The translations under genes and the position numbers were made by a program. A stretch of DNA of 64,000 nucleotides from MPNP01 sp965215545. GTDB lineage: Bacteria > Pseudomonadota > Alphaproteobacteria > Rhodobacterales > Rhodobacteraceae. The DNA is taken from assembly GCA_965215545.1 (NCBI GenBank), contig OZ244066.1, forward strand, positions 2,232,001 through 2,296,000, in the 5' to 3' direction. Positions 33,638 to 42,811 of the stretch are shown here, one piece after another. The notes beneath the pieces are model-generated. The model was given only the letters and a program-made list of their open reading frames with translations, was not told where the DNA came from and ran no database searches. The first letter of the stretch is position 1. Every line of letters starts with the position of its first letter.

Positions 33638-34131
33638 TCGGCCCGTTGCCGCTGCCCGCCCGCTGGTCGGGCGCGCCTGGCCAGCACCAGCCAGAGGGTT
33701 GCCAGACCAAGGGATGCCAGCCCGTTCCATGCAGCCATGGAGAGGCCGAGAAATGACCAGGCCACCGCGTCGCAGCGGACGATGTCGGTCGGGGTATCCG
33801 GGTCCAGCAATTCGGCGCCGGTCAGGCCAGCGAGTGTTCCGCCCGCACACCCGGCCAGACCTGGCCAGTGGCCGAGTTCAACACCGACATGAAAGCCCGC
33901 GATCCCGGCACCGCCAGCCATGACCGCAAACCCCAGGCCGGCAAGGATGGGGGTTGGACGGACGGCATGGACGCCGGCGATGGCAATCGCCAGCGCATGG
34001 GGCCAACGTTGCCAGAGGCACAGCTCGCAGGGCAGCAGGCCGCCGATGTGCTCGAAGCCGAAGGCGGCCACCAGCAGGAATCCCGAACCCAGCATCACAC
34101 AGACCCATGGCCAGGTCCGACTCATGCCCAT
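33610..34131 (-). CDS. dsbB: Disulfide bond formation protein B
   Basis: 173 residues from ATG 34131 (ATG 34125 is also possible). Four membrane helices. The first periplasmic pair is the CELC motif (about residues 35-38; GGLLPCELCLWQRWPHA). The second pair is the Cys of GLAGCAGG and of IVRCDAVAWSF. All four Cys needed for quinone-linked reoxidation of DsbA are present. The frame upstream of this start is a shadow. DsbA is not in the window. Confidence 0.88.
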   Translation of the reverse strand: MGMSRTWPWVCVMLGSGFLLVAAFGFEHIGGLLPCELCLWQRWPHALAIAIAGVHAVRPTPILAGLGFAVMAGGAGIAGFHVGVELGHWPGLAGCAGGTLAGLTGAELLDPDTPTDIVRCDAVAWSFLGLSMAAWNGLASLGLATLWLVLARRARPAGGQRQRADQPLSSTSQ

Positions 34132-34362
34132 GACTGCCACCCGTGTTGCCACCGAGGTCGATTGTGCGATGACCCCTGGCGCACGGGCAAACAGGGCGGC
34201 CGCACCGGGAGGGTCGTCGGTCCGACCGCTAGCATGCCTGCCGGTTCCCCGCAAGCCAGTCGGTCCGGTCTCCGGCCCGGGTTCGAAAAGCGACTTGCAC
34301 GGGTTCGGTGACTTCGGTATCCTTGACCCCCGTCCCCTTGATGTCGGAACGGAGGGAAGGAT

Positions 34363-35460
34363 TTGGCCTCGAACGGATCGGACGCGTTTGTCGTCTTCGA
34401 CAGGGTGCAGAAATCGTATGACGGTGAGACCCTTGTCGTCAAGGACCTGAGTCTCGAGATCGGCAAGGGCGAGTTCCTGACCATGCTGGGACCGTCCGGT
34501 TCGGGCAAGACAACCTGCCTGATGATGCTGGCCGGGTTCGAGGCGGCCACCCACGGCGAGATCACGCTCGATGGCCGGTCCATCAACAACATCCCGCCCC
34601 ACAAGCGCGGGATCGGGATGGTCTTCCAGAACTATGCGCTCTTTCCCCATATGACCGTGGCCGAGAACCTGTCCTTTCCCCTCGAGGTCCGCCGGGTGAG
34701 CAAGGCCGAACGGGAAGCCAAGGTCGCCCGTGCTCTCGATATGGTCCAGATGGGCGAATTCGGTGGACGGCGCCCAGCCCAACTGTCAGGCGGTCAGCAG
34801 CAGAGGATCGCCCTGGCCCGGGCCCTGGTCTTTGAACCCGAACTCGTCCTGATGGATGAGCCGCTGGGGGCGCTCGACAAGCAGCTGCGTGAGACACTCC
34901 AGTTCGAGATCACCAATCTTGTCCACAATCTCGGGATCAGCACCGTCTATGTCACGCATGACCAGACCGAAGCCCTGACGATGTCGGATCGGGTGGCTGT
35001 GTTTGACGATGGCGTGATCCAGCAGCTTGACCCGCCGGACACGCTCTACGAGTCCCCCCGGAACAGTTTCGTCGCCCAGTTCATTGGCGAGAACAACACG
35101 CTGCAGGGCGTGGTCGAAAGCATCACCGACGGCAAGGCCGTTGTCCGGTTGGACAATGGTGAACTGATCGATACCATTCCGATCAATGTCGACAAGCCCG
35201 GTGAACGCACGCTGGTCTCGATCCGGCCCGAAAGGGTGGAGGTGACCAAGGAACGGCTGGCACCCGATGCCCATACGCTCAAGGCCGAGGTCAAGGAGTT
35301 CATCTACATGGGCGATCTCTTCCGTACCCGGATCAGTGTCGCCGGCAATGATGATTTCATCGTCAAGGCCCGCAATGCTCCCGATGTGCGGCGGTTGAAA
35401 CCCGGTGAGATCATCGAGATCGGCTGGCAGGCGGAGGATTGCCGGGCCCTTGATGCCTGA
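34363..35460 (+). CDS. potA: Polyamine-type ABC importer ATPase
   Basis: 365 residues from TTG 34363, just after GGAGGGAAGGA. Walker A GPSGSGKTTCLMMLAG, Q-loop VFQNYALFPHMTV, signature LSGGQQQRIALARAL, Walker B LVLMDEPLGALD and H-loop VTHDQ are all intact. A C-terminal TOBE domain (residues about 280-360) follows. The PotA/CysA pattern and the later potD/B/C-like genes support a spermidine/putrescine-type system. Its partners are 2 kb downstream, beyond the - strand hemA gene, so it is probably transcribed separately. Confidence 0.88.
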   Translation: MASNGSDAFVVFDRVQKSYDGETLVVKDLSLEIGKGEFLTMLGPSGSGKTTCLMMLAGFEAATHGEITLDGRSINNIPPHKRGIGMVFQNYALFPHMTVAENLSFPLEVRRVSKAEREAKVARALDMVQMGEFGGRRPAQLSGGQQQRIALARALVFEPELVLMDEPLGALDKQLRETLQFEITNLVHNLGISTVYVTHDQTEALTMSDRVAVFDDGVIQQLDPPDTLYESPRNSFVAQFIGENNTLQGVVESITDGKAVVRLDNGELIDTIPINVDKPGERTLVSIRPERVEVTKERLAPDAHTLKAEVKEFIYMGDLFRTRISVAGNDDFIVKARNAPDVRRLKPGEIIEIGWQAEDCRALDA

Positions 35461-35580
35461 GCTCCCTGCCTGCTGCCGGGGCCCTTCCTGCCCGGGAGTC
35501 CCTGATCCCCGCGGGGTGTTGCCCTCCAGACCCCGGACCATCACCGCAACCCCCGCTTGACCCTCGGGCCGGAGGCTCCC

Positions 35581-36801
35581 TCAGGCGACGGCGCGTGCGA
35601 GGGCACATTGTGACCACAATGCGGACAGGGCGTCGACGAGTGTGTCGATGTCGGAGGGCGTATGCAGGGCCGAGGGTGTCAGTCGCAGCCGCTCGGTTCC
35701 GGCGGGAACCGTCGGGTAATTGATGGGCTGCACGTAGATGCCATACTCCTCGAGGAGAACATCGGCAATCAGCCTGCACTTGACTGGATCATTGATCAGG
35801 ACGGGCACGATATGCCCGGCATTGGCCATATGGGGAACCCCTTCCCGGTCAAGCCGCTTTCGCAGCATCGTGACCATGGTCTGGTGGCGCTGACGCTCGA
35901 CATCACTCGATTTCAGGTGCCGGACCGAAGCGATTGCGCCCGCAACGATTGCCGGGGGCAGGGCGGTGGTGAAAATGAACCCGCTGGCAAATGACCGGAT
36001 GAAATCAATCGCGGCCGCAGACCCGGCGATGTAGCCGCCAATGAGACCATAGGCCTTGCCGAGCGTGCCCTGGATCAGATCGATCCTGTCGGCAACGCCA
36101 TCCCGCGCGGCAATCCCGGCCCCCTGCCTGCCGTACATGCCGACGGCATGCACCTCGTCCAGATAGATCATGGCATCATGGCGCTTGGCGATCTCGCAGA
36201 TCTGCGCCAGCGGCAGGATGTCCCCGTCCATCGAGTGAATCGATTCGAGAATGACGATCTTGTGATCACTGGCGTCGGCAGCAGCCAGTTGGCTCTCGAG
36301 TTCATCAGGCGTGCGGTAATCCCAGATCTGCTTCGGGGCGCGGGCGTGCCGGACTCCCTCGATGATGGAGGCATGATTCCGGGCCTCCGAGAAGAGCCTG
36401 GCTCCCGGCAGCCGGGAGCCGAGGGTCGAGAGCGCGGCCCAGTTGGCCACATAGCCCGATGTGAACACCAGGGCGGCTTCCTTGCCATGCAGGTCGGCCA
36501 GTTCCCGTTCGAGGAGAACATGATGATGCGTGGTGCCGGATATGTTCCGTGTCCCGCCAGCCCCGGCCCCGCTTCCCTCAATGGCCTTGATCATCGCATC
36601 GGTGACGGTCGGATGCTGACCCATGCCAAGATAGTCGTTCGAACACCAGACGGTGACCGCTCGCTCCCCCTTGTCATGACGGTTGATCGCAGCCGGAAAT
36701 CGGCCGTGGATCCGCTCGATATCGGCAAAGACCCGATAGTTGCCGGTTGCGCGCAACTGGTCCAGTTCGGCATTGAAGTGGGACTCGAATCGATCCGACA
36801 T
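35581..36801 (-). CDS. hemA: 5-Aminolevulinate synthase
   Basis: 406 residues, the usual length when started at ATG 36801 (MSDRFESHFNAELDQL). The frame continues upstream to 36897 but that part is low-complexity. PLP-enzyme landmarks: WCSNDYLGMGQHPTV, GAGAGGTRNISGTTHHH, DEVHAVGMYG and IQGTLGKAYGLIGGYIAG with the Schiff-base Lys. It condenses succinyl-CoA and glycine, the first step of haem synthesis by the C4 route. This is a marker of alphaproteobacteria. It is convergent with potA. Confidence 0.96.
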   Translation of the reverse strand: MSDRFESHFNAELDQLRATGNYRVFADIERIHGRFPAAINRHDKGERAVTVWCSNDYLGMGQHPTVTDAMIKAIEGSGAGAGGTRNISGTTHHHVLLERELADLHGKEAALVFTSGYVANWAALSTLGSRLPGARLFSEARNHASIIEGVRHARAPKQIWDYRTPDELESQLAAADASDHKIVILESIHSMDGDILPLAQICEIAKRHDAMIYLDEVHAVGMYGRQGAGIAARDGVADRIDLIQGTLGKAYGLIGGYIAGSAAAIDFIRSFASGFIFTTALPPAIVAGAIASVRHLKSSDVERQRHQTMVTMLRKRLDREGVPHMANAGHIVPVLINDPVKCRLIADVLLEEYGIYVQPINYPTVPAGTERLRLTPSALHTPSDIDTLVDALSALWSQCALARAVA

Positions 36802-37551
36802 ACCCAGCCACCGCTCCATTCGACAGGTCCCACCACAGCCTGGCCCGATCATGCAGGGCCCGATCCGAGGCCCCGGACATGGATCGCCAGGAATCACGGG
36901 CCACTAGCATGTCTGCATGACCCATACCAGCCATTGACCCGACACGGTCAACCGTGTCACCCTTCGGGGGTCCTGCCCTGTGGTTTGAGCCGGCCCGCAG
37001 AGCCCGTCGATCGTGGCCAACCGGCTCCACTGAGGGCCCCAGCCGTCAGTCGGGGCGGACTCCCGACAGGCTCCCGATGCGTCCCGGTGGGGCAATGGGC
37101 AGCATCCGCCCCATAGCCTGATCCTCGTCTGCATTGTCGCCCAAGCGACCGCTGAACGGTTCGTCAGGGCATGGGGAGAACGGTGATCCGGCGCCCGGGC
37201 CACCCGCCCGCAATGGCTCCCTCTGGACGAGCTGCGGTCGATCCTTGACACGCCGATGAATATGACTAAACGGACCAGACCGAGCGTTGTGTCTCGGCCC
37301 CCGCGTCCCATCGGAGGAATCGAAGTTTGCGCCGAAAGACCGACATCAATACGGCCGTGGCGGGGGAAGAGGTGGCAGGGTGCCCGAATGCATCATTGTC
37401 AACTCGGTTGGGAGATCGGGTTGCGATGAGACAGCATCCGGGTCTTCAGGACCTGAACCAGGGTCAACGGCGAGTCGGGGGTGCACGTGGCCAGAGGCCG
37501 CGGATTCGATTGCCTCATTTTGCTTGAACGGAGTCCAGTACGGAGACCAAG
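36802..37551. other. 750-bp divergent intergenic region between hemA and potD
   Basis: No gene is supported. TTGACA (37245-37250) followed after 16 bp by TAAACG is a weak promoter candidate for the + strand. GGAGG at 37314-37318 precedes a 66-codon open frame from 37327, which has no recognisable content and is probably spurious. The region should carry the hemA and potD promoters. Confidence 0.4.
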
Positions 37552-38670
37552 ATGATGACACGTAGAGTGACAACCGCGAGCCTGGCGCTCGCACTGTTTC
37601 TGGCAGCGCCGATGGTGCATGCCGATGGCCATATGGCCGATTCCATGACCGTTGTATCCTGGGGCGGGGCCTATCAGAAAAGCCAGGTGAATGCCTATCA
37701 GCTGCCCTACCAGGAAATGAATCCCTCCGTCGAGTTCTTCTGGGAGGAAAGTTCGGGTGAGGCGACGGCCAAACTGCGAGCCATGGACGAGGCCAACAAC
37801 ATCACATGGGATCTGGTGGATGTCGTTCCTGCGGATGCCATCCGTCTCTGTGATGAGGGACTGGTTCTGGAAATCGACCATGACAGTCTCCTTGCATCGG
37901 CACCCGACGGAACGCCCGCCACTGAAGATTTCGGCGACATGATCGTCTCGGACTGCTTCATCCCGCAGATCGTGTATTCGACCACCTTCGGTTACCGGAC
38001 GGACCAGGTTCCGGCAGGCGTTGCCCCGCCATCCGGTGCCTGCGATGTGTTCGACCTGGAAACATATCCGGGCAAGCGGTCCCTGGAGAGACGACCAATC
38101 GCGAATATGGAGTGGGCGCTGCTGTGTTCAGGCGTTGCGTATGAAGATGTTTATGACATGCTTGAGACGGAAGAAGGCATCGCCCAGGCCTTTGCCAAGC
38201 TCGACACCATCAAGGATGAGACGGTCTGGTGGACTGCTGGTGCCGAAACACCCCAACTCCTTGCCGATGGCGAGGTCTTTATGGGTTCGACCTACAATGG
38301 ACGGCTGTTCTCGGCCATCGAGGAGCAGAACCAGCCAATCGGCATGGCATGGGACTGGCAGATGTTTGATCTGGATGGCTGGGTCATTCCGGTAGGCCTG
38401 TCGGATGACCGTTTGGCGCGGGTCCAGGACTTTGTGAGCTTTGCCACTGACACCCAGCGGCTCGCTGACCAGTCGAAGTACATTTCCTATGGACCGACAC
38501 GGATGTCCTCGTCACCGCTGGTGTCGACACATGCCGAACTTGGCATTGAGATGACGCCGCACATGCCGACAAGTCAGGATCCGGACAAGCTCTTCCTGTA
38601 CAATTACGAATGGTGGGCGGACAACCGCGACGACATGGATGTGCGTTTTCAGGCCTGGTTGGCCCAGTAG
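37552..38670 (+). CDS. potD: Polyamine-type ABC importer, periplasmic binding protein
   Basis: 372 residues with a signal peptide (TTASLALALFLAAPMVHADG). SBP_bac_8/PotD-like features: MTVVSWGGAYQKSQVNAYQL at the mature N-terminus, WDLVDVVPADAIRLCDEGLV, and DLDGWVIPVGLSDDRLARVQ. The group binds polyamines or related amines; the acidic ligand site cannot be assigned here. It is separated from the ATPase gene and from the permeases by unrelated genes. A GC-rich hairpin follows and may protect or end the transcript. Confidence 0.85.
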   Translation: MMTRRVTTASLALALFLAAPMVHADGHMADSMTVVSWGGAYQKSQVNAYQLPYQEMNPSVEFFWEESSGEATAKLRAMDEANNITWDLVDVVPADAIRLCDEGLVLEIDHDSLLASAPDGTPATEDFGDMIVSDCFIPQIVYSTTFGYRTDQVPAGVAPPSGACDVFDLETYPGKRSLERRPIANMEWALLCSGVAYEDVYDMLETEEGIAQAFAKLDTIKDETVWWTAGAETPQLLADGEVFMGSTYNGRLFSAIEEQNQPIGMAWDWQMFDLDGWVIPVGLSDDRLARVQDFVSFATDTQRLADQSKYISYGPTRMSSSPLVSTHAELGIEMTPHMPTSQDPDKLFLYNYEWWADNRDDMDVRFQAWLAQ

Positions 38671-38683
38671 ACATGACATCGAG

Positions 38684-38705
38684 GGCAGGCCCCGCGGGGC
38701 CTGCC
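38684..38705 (+). terminator. Perfect 22-bp palindrome after potD
   Basis: GGCAGGCCCC and GGGGCCTGCC form a 10-bp stem with a GC centre, followed by TCTTG. Position 14 bp after the stop suits a terminator or mRNA stabiliser. The T-run is poor. Confidence 0.6.
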
Positions 38706-38967
38706 TCTTGACTGGACCCGGTGCAGTCTCCCGGTGCGGGTCACCAATCGGTTTAATGAATCCGCGAGGTGCTGCGGGTCTGGACTGATGCCGTCGCGCT
38801 TTGTGCGGACCCGGGCTGTACCCAGACGGTCGCCGAGCTGCGTGAACGGGCCCATCGGGTAAAAATCTGGTCATGATTGGCAGAGAGTGATCCGCCAGGT
38901 GCGACAGGTGAAGTGAGTTCAAAGAGTATGATACAGTCAAGGAAGCGGCTTTGCTGATTAAGGAGAC
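38706..38967. other. Gap after potD
   Basis: 262 bp with no convincing gene. A short open stretch at about 38771-38873 encodes CTQTVAELRERAHRVKIW and may be a gene fragment. Confidence 0.3.
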
Positions 38968-39093
38968 ATGGCCATGGAACTGAAATATGAGGGGCGCACT
39001 TTTGAAAAGCGCGAAGTCGTCCAACTTGCTGTCGGATCAATCCTGTGGATCGGTGGCCCCATCGCTCTCGCTGTCTGGCTCTTTCTCTGGTAA
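38968..39093 (+). CDS. 41-residue single-span membrane protein
   Basis: ATG 38968 follows AAGGAG at an ideal distance. The product starts MAMELKYEGRTFEKREVVQ and ends in one hydrophobic helix (LAVGSILWIGGPIALAVWLF). The first part looks like a short amphipathic cytoplasmic segment. It is too short for standard gene finders. No family is recognised. Its last 57 bp lie opposite the - strand frame at 39037-39288, so one of the two may be false. Confidence 0.5.
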   Translation: MAMELKYEGRTFEKREVVQLAVGSILWIGGPIALAVWLFLW

Positions 39094-39288
39094 GTATGTG
39101 ATAAACATAATTCTGGATTTTTTTAGATCCGGCGGGAGGTTTTGGTATTCGTCTTCCGGCAATCGAATCCATGCATCGATTTTCAACTCCTTGGCGTTGG
39201 GTGCGTGGCGGCGAACTTCTCGTACCTTCCGCCAGGTCAGAATCGACTTGACCAGCCGAAAGAACGCAATCGGGTTTAGAATGTCCAT
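39037..39288 (-). CDS. Small hypothetical protein
   Basis: 83 residues if started at ATG 39288 (MDILNPIAFFRLVKSILTWR). The frame extends to 39345 but that part overlaps a dispersed repeat. The composition, with RLPEDEYQNLPPDLKKSRIM, looks like a real soluble protein with a hydrophobic N-terminus. The ribosome site is weak. No family is recognised. It overlaps the 41-residue gene on the other strand. Confidence 0.4.
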   Translation of the reverse strand: MDILNPIAFFRLVKSILTWRKVREVRRHAPNAKELKIDAWIRLPEDEYQNLPPDLKKSRIMFITYLPEKEPDSESDGATDPQD

Positions 39289-39487
39289 AACCAACCCTAT
39301 GCCTGCCGGGTCTTTGGCCTGCAACCGGATCGCCCCGCAGCGCACAGGAGACCGCCATTTCCTCTTGCAATCCTTGCCGGGGTGCTACTGGCCACTAGCG
39401 GTCATGACAATTCGGAACATTTCGTCTGGATGGGCAGATATCCAGATTTCTTGTTGCGATCATGCAGCCATGGAACAGGGTCATTAG

Positions 39488-39894
39488 ATGAAAGAAGTTT
39501 CCAGATCAATCGCGGTTTTGTGTTTAATGGTTGCCGCAACGCCTGCGATTGCAGACCACATGTATGTGTAGGTTGGGCCTATTTTGGGGATATGATTGAA
39601 AGTGATTATGAGACCAATCCCGGGCATTGTTCGACTGGGGCGTTTGACCTCGGCAAAAACCCTTGTCCAACTGGCAGGAAGGTTGGCAACACCACCGAGT
39701 TTCACTACCATGATCATGGCACACAGGAAAAGGTGATGTCTGATTGGGATATGATGTCTGATTGGGATAGCGTGCAGATTGATCAGCAATTGAGTCTTGT
39801 TGGGATCATGACGACTTTCACAGCCAGTGACTTCTCGTGTTGCCGACAGTATCGGGATGCGGCACGGGTGGAACATGAGTGCGGTGATGGTTGA
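39488..39894 (+). pseudogene. Small secreted Cys-rich protein, frameshifted after the signal peptide
   Basis: ATG 39488 encodes a clear signal peptide, MKEVSRSIAVLCLMVAATPA then IADHMYV and a stop (TAG at about 39569). In the next frame the sequence continues as GWAYFGDMIESDYETNPGHC to a stop at 39894, with Cys in NPGHC, KNPCPTG, FSCC and HEC. One base gained in TATGTATGTGTAGG would give a mature secreted protein of about 110 residues. The short TATG/TGTG repeats at the break could slip. The coding part contains a tandem 18-bp repeat. No family is recognised. Confidence 0.55.
39734..39769 (+). repeat. Tandem 18-bp repeat
   Basis: TGATGTCTGATTGGGATA occurs twice head to tail (39734-39751, 39752-39769), giving MSDWD-MMSDWD in the secreted reading frame. 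Insertion or deletion of one unit would keep the frame. Confidence 0.85.
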
Positions 39895-41503
39895 TCAATC
39901 CACAATCCTGACAGCTGACGGCAAACCGCTCAAGGTCGGTCTGCGCAGGGCATTGCGGGCCCAGAAAGTCCGGGCCTTGCTGCTCATTGCCCCCCTGCTC
40001 ATCTTCATCCTTGTCACGTTTGTGGCACCGATTGCCGACATGCTGTTCCGATCAGTCGAGAACCAGATCGTCTCGGAGACACTGCCGCGGACCGTGGTCG
40101 CGCTCGGTGAGGATTGGCAGGCTCTGGAGACAGTGCCACCGGACTCGGTGTATGCCGCCCTGGCCACCGATCTGTCCGAGGCAGTGGAGCGGCGGCTGCA
40201 TACCCGACTGGCATCCCGCCTGAATTATGAGACCTCAGGGATCGCTTCGCTGTTCCGGAAGTCGGGGCGGCGGATTGATACGATCGGCGAACCCCAGGCC
40301 GAGGCCCTGATCAATGCCGATGCGGCATGGGAGAACCCAGCTGTCTGGCTGGCTCTGATGGCGGATCCGTCATGGGTGGCGGCAGAGGCCCGGACTGGCC
40401 CGGACCTGCCGGCTTTCCGATTGGCTCCGGGTATTGCCGAGGTCCTGCCGGAGACCGCCGGTGCCTACAGCAGTTTTGTCCGGACGATCATTGACGTTGA
40501 TGGGGCAAGTCCCTTCGACGTGCAGCCCTGGAACAGCGTCTATCTGGCTCTCAGTCGTGATCTGGCGGGCAGTGTGGCCACCGTCGGATCCTATGCCGGA
40601 CCGGAATCCGCGCGGCTTCAAGCGGCTTTGGCTGCAACTTCGGAACTTGATATCGAGACTGCGGCGATGCAGTTCATGGAGATCGACGAGGACTGGGGCG
40701 ATCCCCAACTGTGGGCAACGATCAAGACGTTCTCCTCGCCGTACACCGCCGGGTACTACCTGTCCGCCATTGATATGAAACTCACCCCCACAGGCATCGA
40801 ACGGGAGTCCGAGGACAGGCGAATCTACCTGCTGCTGTTCCAGCGGACAGGGTTCATGTCGCTGGTGATCACCGTCTCCTGCATCCTGCTTGGCTATCCC
40901 ATTGCCTACCTCCTGGCACAGCTGCCCCTCAGGACATCGAACCTGTTGCTGATTCTGGTCCTTCTCCCCTTCTGGACCTCCCTGCTGGTGCGGACCTCGG
41001 CATGGAAAGTCCTCCTGCAGCAGGAGGGCGTGATCAACGATCTGGTTGTCTGGGTCGGGCTGGTTGCTGACGATGCCCGGTTGGCGATGATCAACAACCA
41101 GTTCGGGACAATTGTCGCCATGACCCATATCCTGCTTCCCTTCATGATCCTGCCATTGTTTTCCGTCATGAAGACAATCCCGCCGTCTCTGGTCCGGGCT
41201 GCCCGATCGCTGGGGGCCAACGACTGGACGGCGTTCTGGCGGGTCTATTTTCCGCAATCCGTGCCCGGCATCGGAGCAGGCTGCATTCTCGTCTTCATTC
41301 TGGCGATCGGCTACTACATCACGCCCGAACTGGTCGGTGGCCGCACGGGCACATTCATTTCGAACCGGATCGCATTCCACATCTCGCAGTCGCTGAACTG
41401 GGGTCTGGCGGCGGCCCTCGGCGCCATCCTGCTGGCCCTGGTCCTCATCCTGTACAGGGTCTACGACCGGATCGTGGGCATCGACAACGTCAAGCTGGGT
41501 TGA
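39875..41503 (+). CDS. potB: Polyamine-type ABC importer permease with a large periplasmic insert
   Basis: 542 residues from ATG 39875 (ATG 39887 is possible; ribosome sites are weak). The first membrane helix (ALLLIAPLLIFILVTFVAPI) is followed by about 270 mostly hydrophilic residues, then the usual five-helix permease core from FMSLVITVSCILLGYPIAYL. The EAA loop is SLGANDWTAFWRVYFPQSVP. Ordinary PotB proteins are about 280-300 residues, so the insert between helices 1 and 2 is extra and should lie in the periplasm. It may contact the binding protein. The gene is followed 4 bp later by potC. Confidence 0.85.
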   Translation: MSAVMVDQSTILTADGKPLKVGLRRALRAQKVRALLLIAPLLIFILVTFVAPIADMLFRSVENQIVSETLPRTVVALGEDWQALETVPPDSVYAALATDLSEAVERRLHTRLASRLNYETSGIASLFRKSGRRIDTIGEPQAEALINADAAWENPAVWLALMADPSWVAAEARTGPDLPAFRLAPGIAEVLPETAGAYSSFVRTIIDVDGASPFDVQPWNSVYLALSRDLAGSVATVGSYAGPESARLQAALAATSELDIETAAMQFMEIDEDWGDPQLWATIKTFSSPYTAGYYLSAIDMKLTPTGIERESEDRRIYLLLFQRTGFMSLVITVSCILLGYPIAYLLAQLPLRTSNLLLILVLLPFWTSLLVRTSAWKVLLQQEGVINDLVVWVGLVADDARLAMINNQFGTIVAMTHILLPFMILPLFSVMKTIPPSLVRAARSLGANDWTAFWRVYFPQSVPGIGAGCILVFILAIGYYITPELVGGRTGTFISNRIAFHISQSLNWGLAAALGAILLALVLILYRVYDRIVGIDNVKLG

Positions 41504-41507
41504 GACG

Positions 41508-42359
41508 ATGGCACTTCCGGCTTATGCAAGCACCCTGCAGAGGACCTGGCACTATGCCTTCCGTGTCATCTGCGGCCTGATCTTCTTCTTCCTGATCGGC
41601 CCGATCATCGTGATCATTCCCCTGAGTTTCAACGCCGAGGATTTTTTCACCTTCACACCGGGGATGCTGGCCCTGGACCCGGCGGCCTATTCACTGAAAC
41701 ATTACAACGATTTCTTCAGCAATCCCGACTGGCAGCAGGCGTTGGCCAATTCGGTCCGCATCGCGCCGATGGCAACGCTGCTGTCGGTGTCGTTCGGGAC
41801 GCTTGCCGCCATTGGCCTGTCCCAGACCCATGTGCCTTTCCGGGGGGCGATCATGGCGACCCTGATCTCGCCGATGATCGTGCCGCTGATCATCTCGGCG
41901 GCCGGCATGTATTTCTTCTATTCCCGCATCGGCCTCCAGGGCAGTTACTGGGGTGTGGTCCTGGCCCATGCCGCATTGGGAACGCCATTCGTCATCATCA
42001 CTGTCACCGCAACGCTGGTCGGATTTGACCGGTCCCTGACCCGAGCATCGGCCACGCTTGGCGCCGGCCCTGTCCGCACCTTCTTCCGCGTGCAGATGCC
42101 CCTCATTCTGCCCGGGGTGATTTCCGGCGGCCTGTTTGCCTTCATCACCTCCTTTGACGAGGTGGTGGTGGTGCTGTTCGTTGGTTCAGCCAAGCAGCAA
42201 ACCCTTCCCTGGCAGATGTTCACGGGCTTGCGGGAACAGATTTCACCCACGATCCTGGCTGTGGCCACCCTTCTCGTGGCCATCTCGATCGTCCTGCTGA
42301 CTGTCGTGGAAATCCTGCGCCGCCGGTCGGAACGGTTGCGCGGCATGTCACCGGGTTGA
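41508..42359 (+). CDS. potC: Polyamine-type ABC importer permease
   Basis: 283 residues with six membrane helices: ICGLIFFFLIGPIIVIIPLS first, then ISPMIVPLIISAAGMYFFYS in the middle. The EAA loop is ATLGAGPVRTFFRVQMPLIL. The ending VVEILRRRSERLRG is typical of PotC/YdcV proteins. It forms the channel with potB. It is the last gene of the operon. Confidence 0.9.
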   Translation: MALPAYASTLQRTWHYAFRVICGLIFFFLIGPIIVIIPLSFNAEDFFTFTPGMLALDPAAYSLKHYNDFFSNPDWQQALANSVRIAPMATLLSVSFGTLAAIGLSQTHVPFRGAIMATLISPMIVPLIISAAGMYFFYSRIGLQGSYWGVVLAHAALGTPFVIITVTATLVGFDRSLTRASATLGAGPVRTFFRVQMPLILPGVISGGLFAFITSFDEVVVVLFVGSAKQQTLPWQMFTGLREQISPTILAVATLLVAISIVLLTVVEILRRRSERLRGMSPG

Positions 42360-42811
42360 GACAGGCACCCGACACCCGTTGGTGCTCGCCGTGCCGGCTC
42401 GCCGTTGTGCCACGTGCTCGTGTCCTTGCCGGTCGCCAGAATCGCAAGCCTGCTTGCACGGCTGGCCTGATCATCGGCCCGGCTGAGTCCGGATGGCCGT
42501 CCGATCCCGCGGGTCCCGTCTGTGGCCATCCCGATGGCATTGGATCGGTGTGGGTGGAAGACACCTGCGAGCGCTGCGCCTTGCTGGCATGACTCTCCGC
42601 ATGGATGCCGGGCTGGTGGCATGGAGGCAATGGGCAGCACAGTGCCACCGGCCCGGAAAAACGCGTTTGACATCGGCAAGGCCCGGCTTGGGCATGCGAT
42701 CTGTGAGGCCCGCCGGGTTCGTCCACCGGACTGTCGCCAGGCCAGGGGATCGGTTCAGGGTGGGCCGGGTCCCCGATCGGGACATGCAACCCGTCATGCC
42801 TGATCGACATC
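42360..42811. other. 452-bp intergenic region before the sugar catabolic operon
   Basis: No gene or strong terminator was recognised. It should hold the promoter of the six-gene catabolic operon. Frames on both strands are composition artefacts. Confidence 0.4.

Noticed and set aside
37327..37527. 66-codon frame after GGAGG
   Set aside because: It begins at TTG, has no recognisable content, and lies in a probable promoter region.
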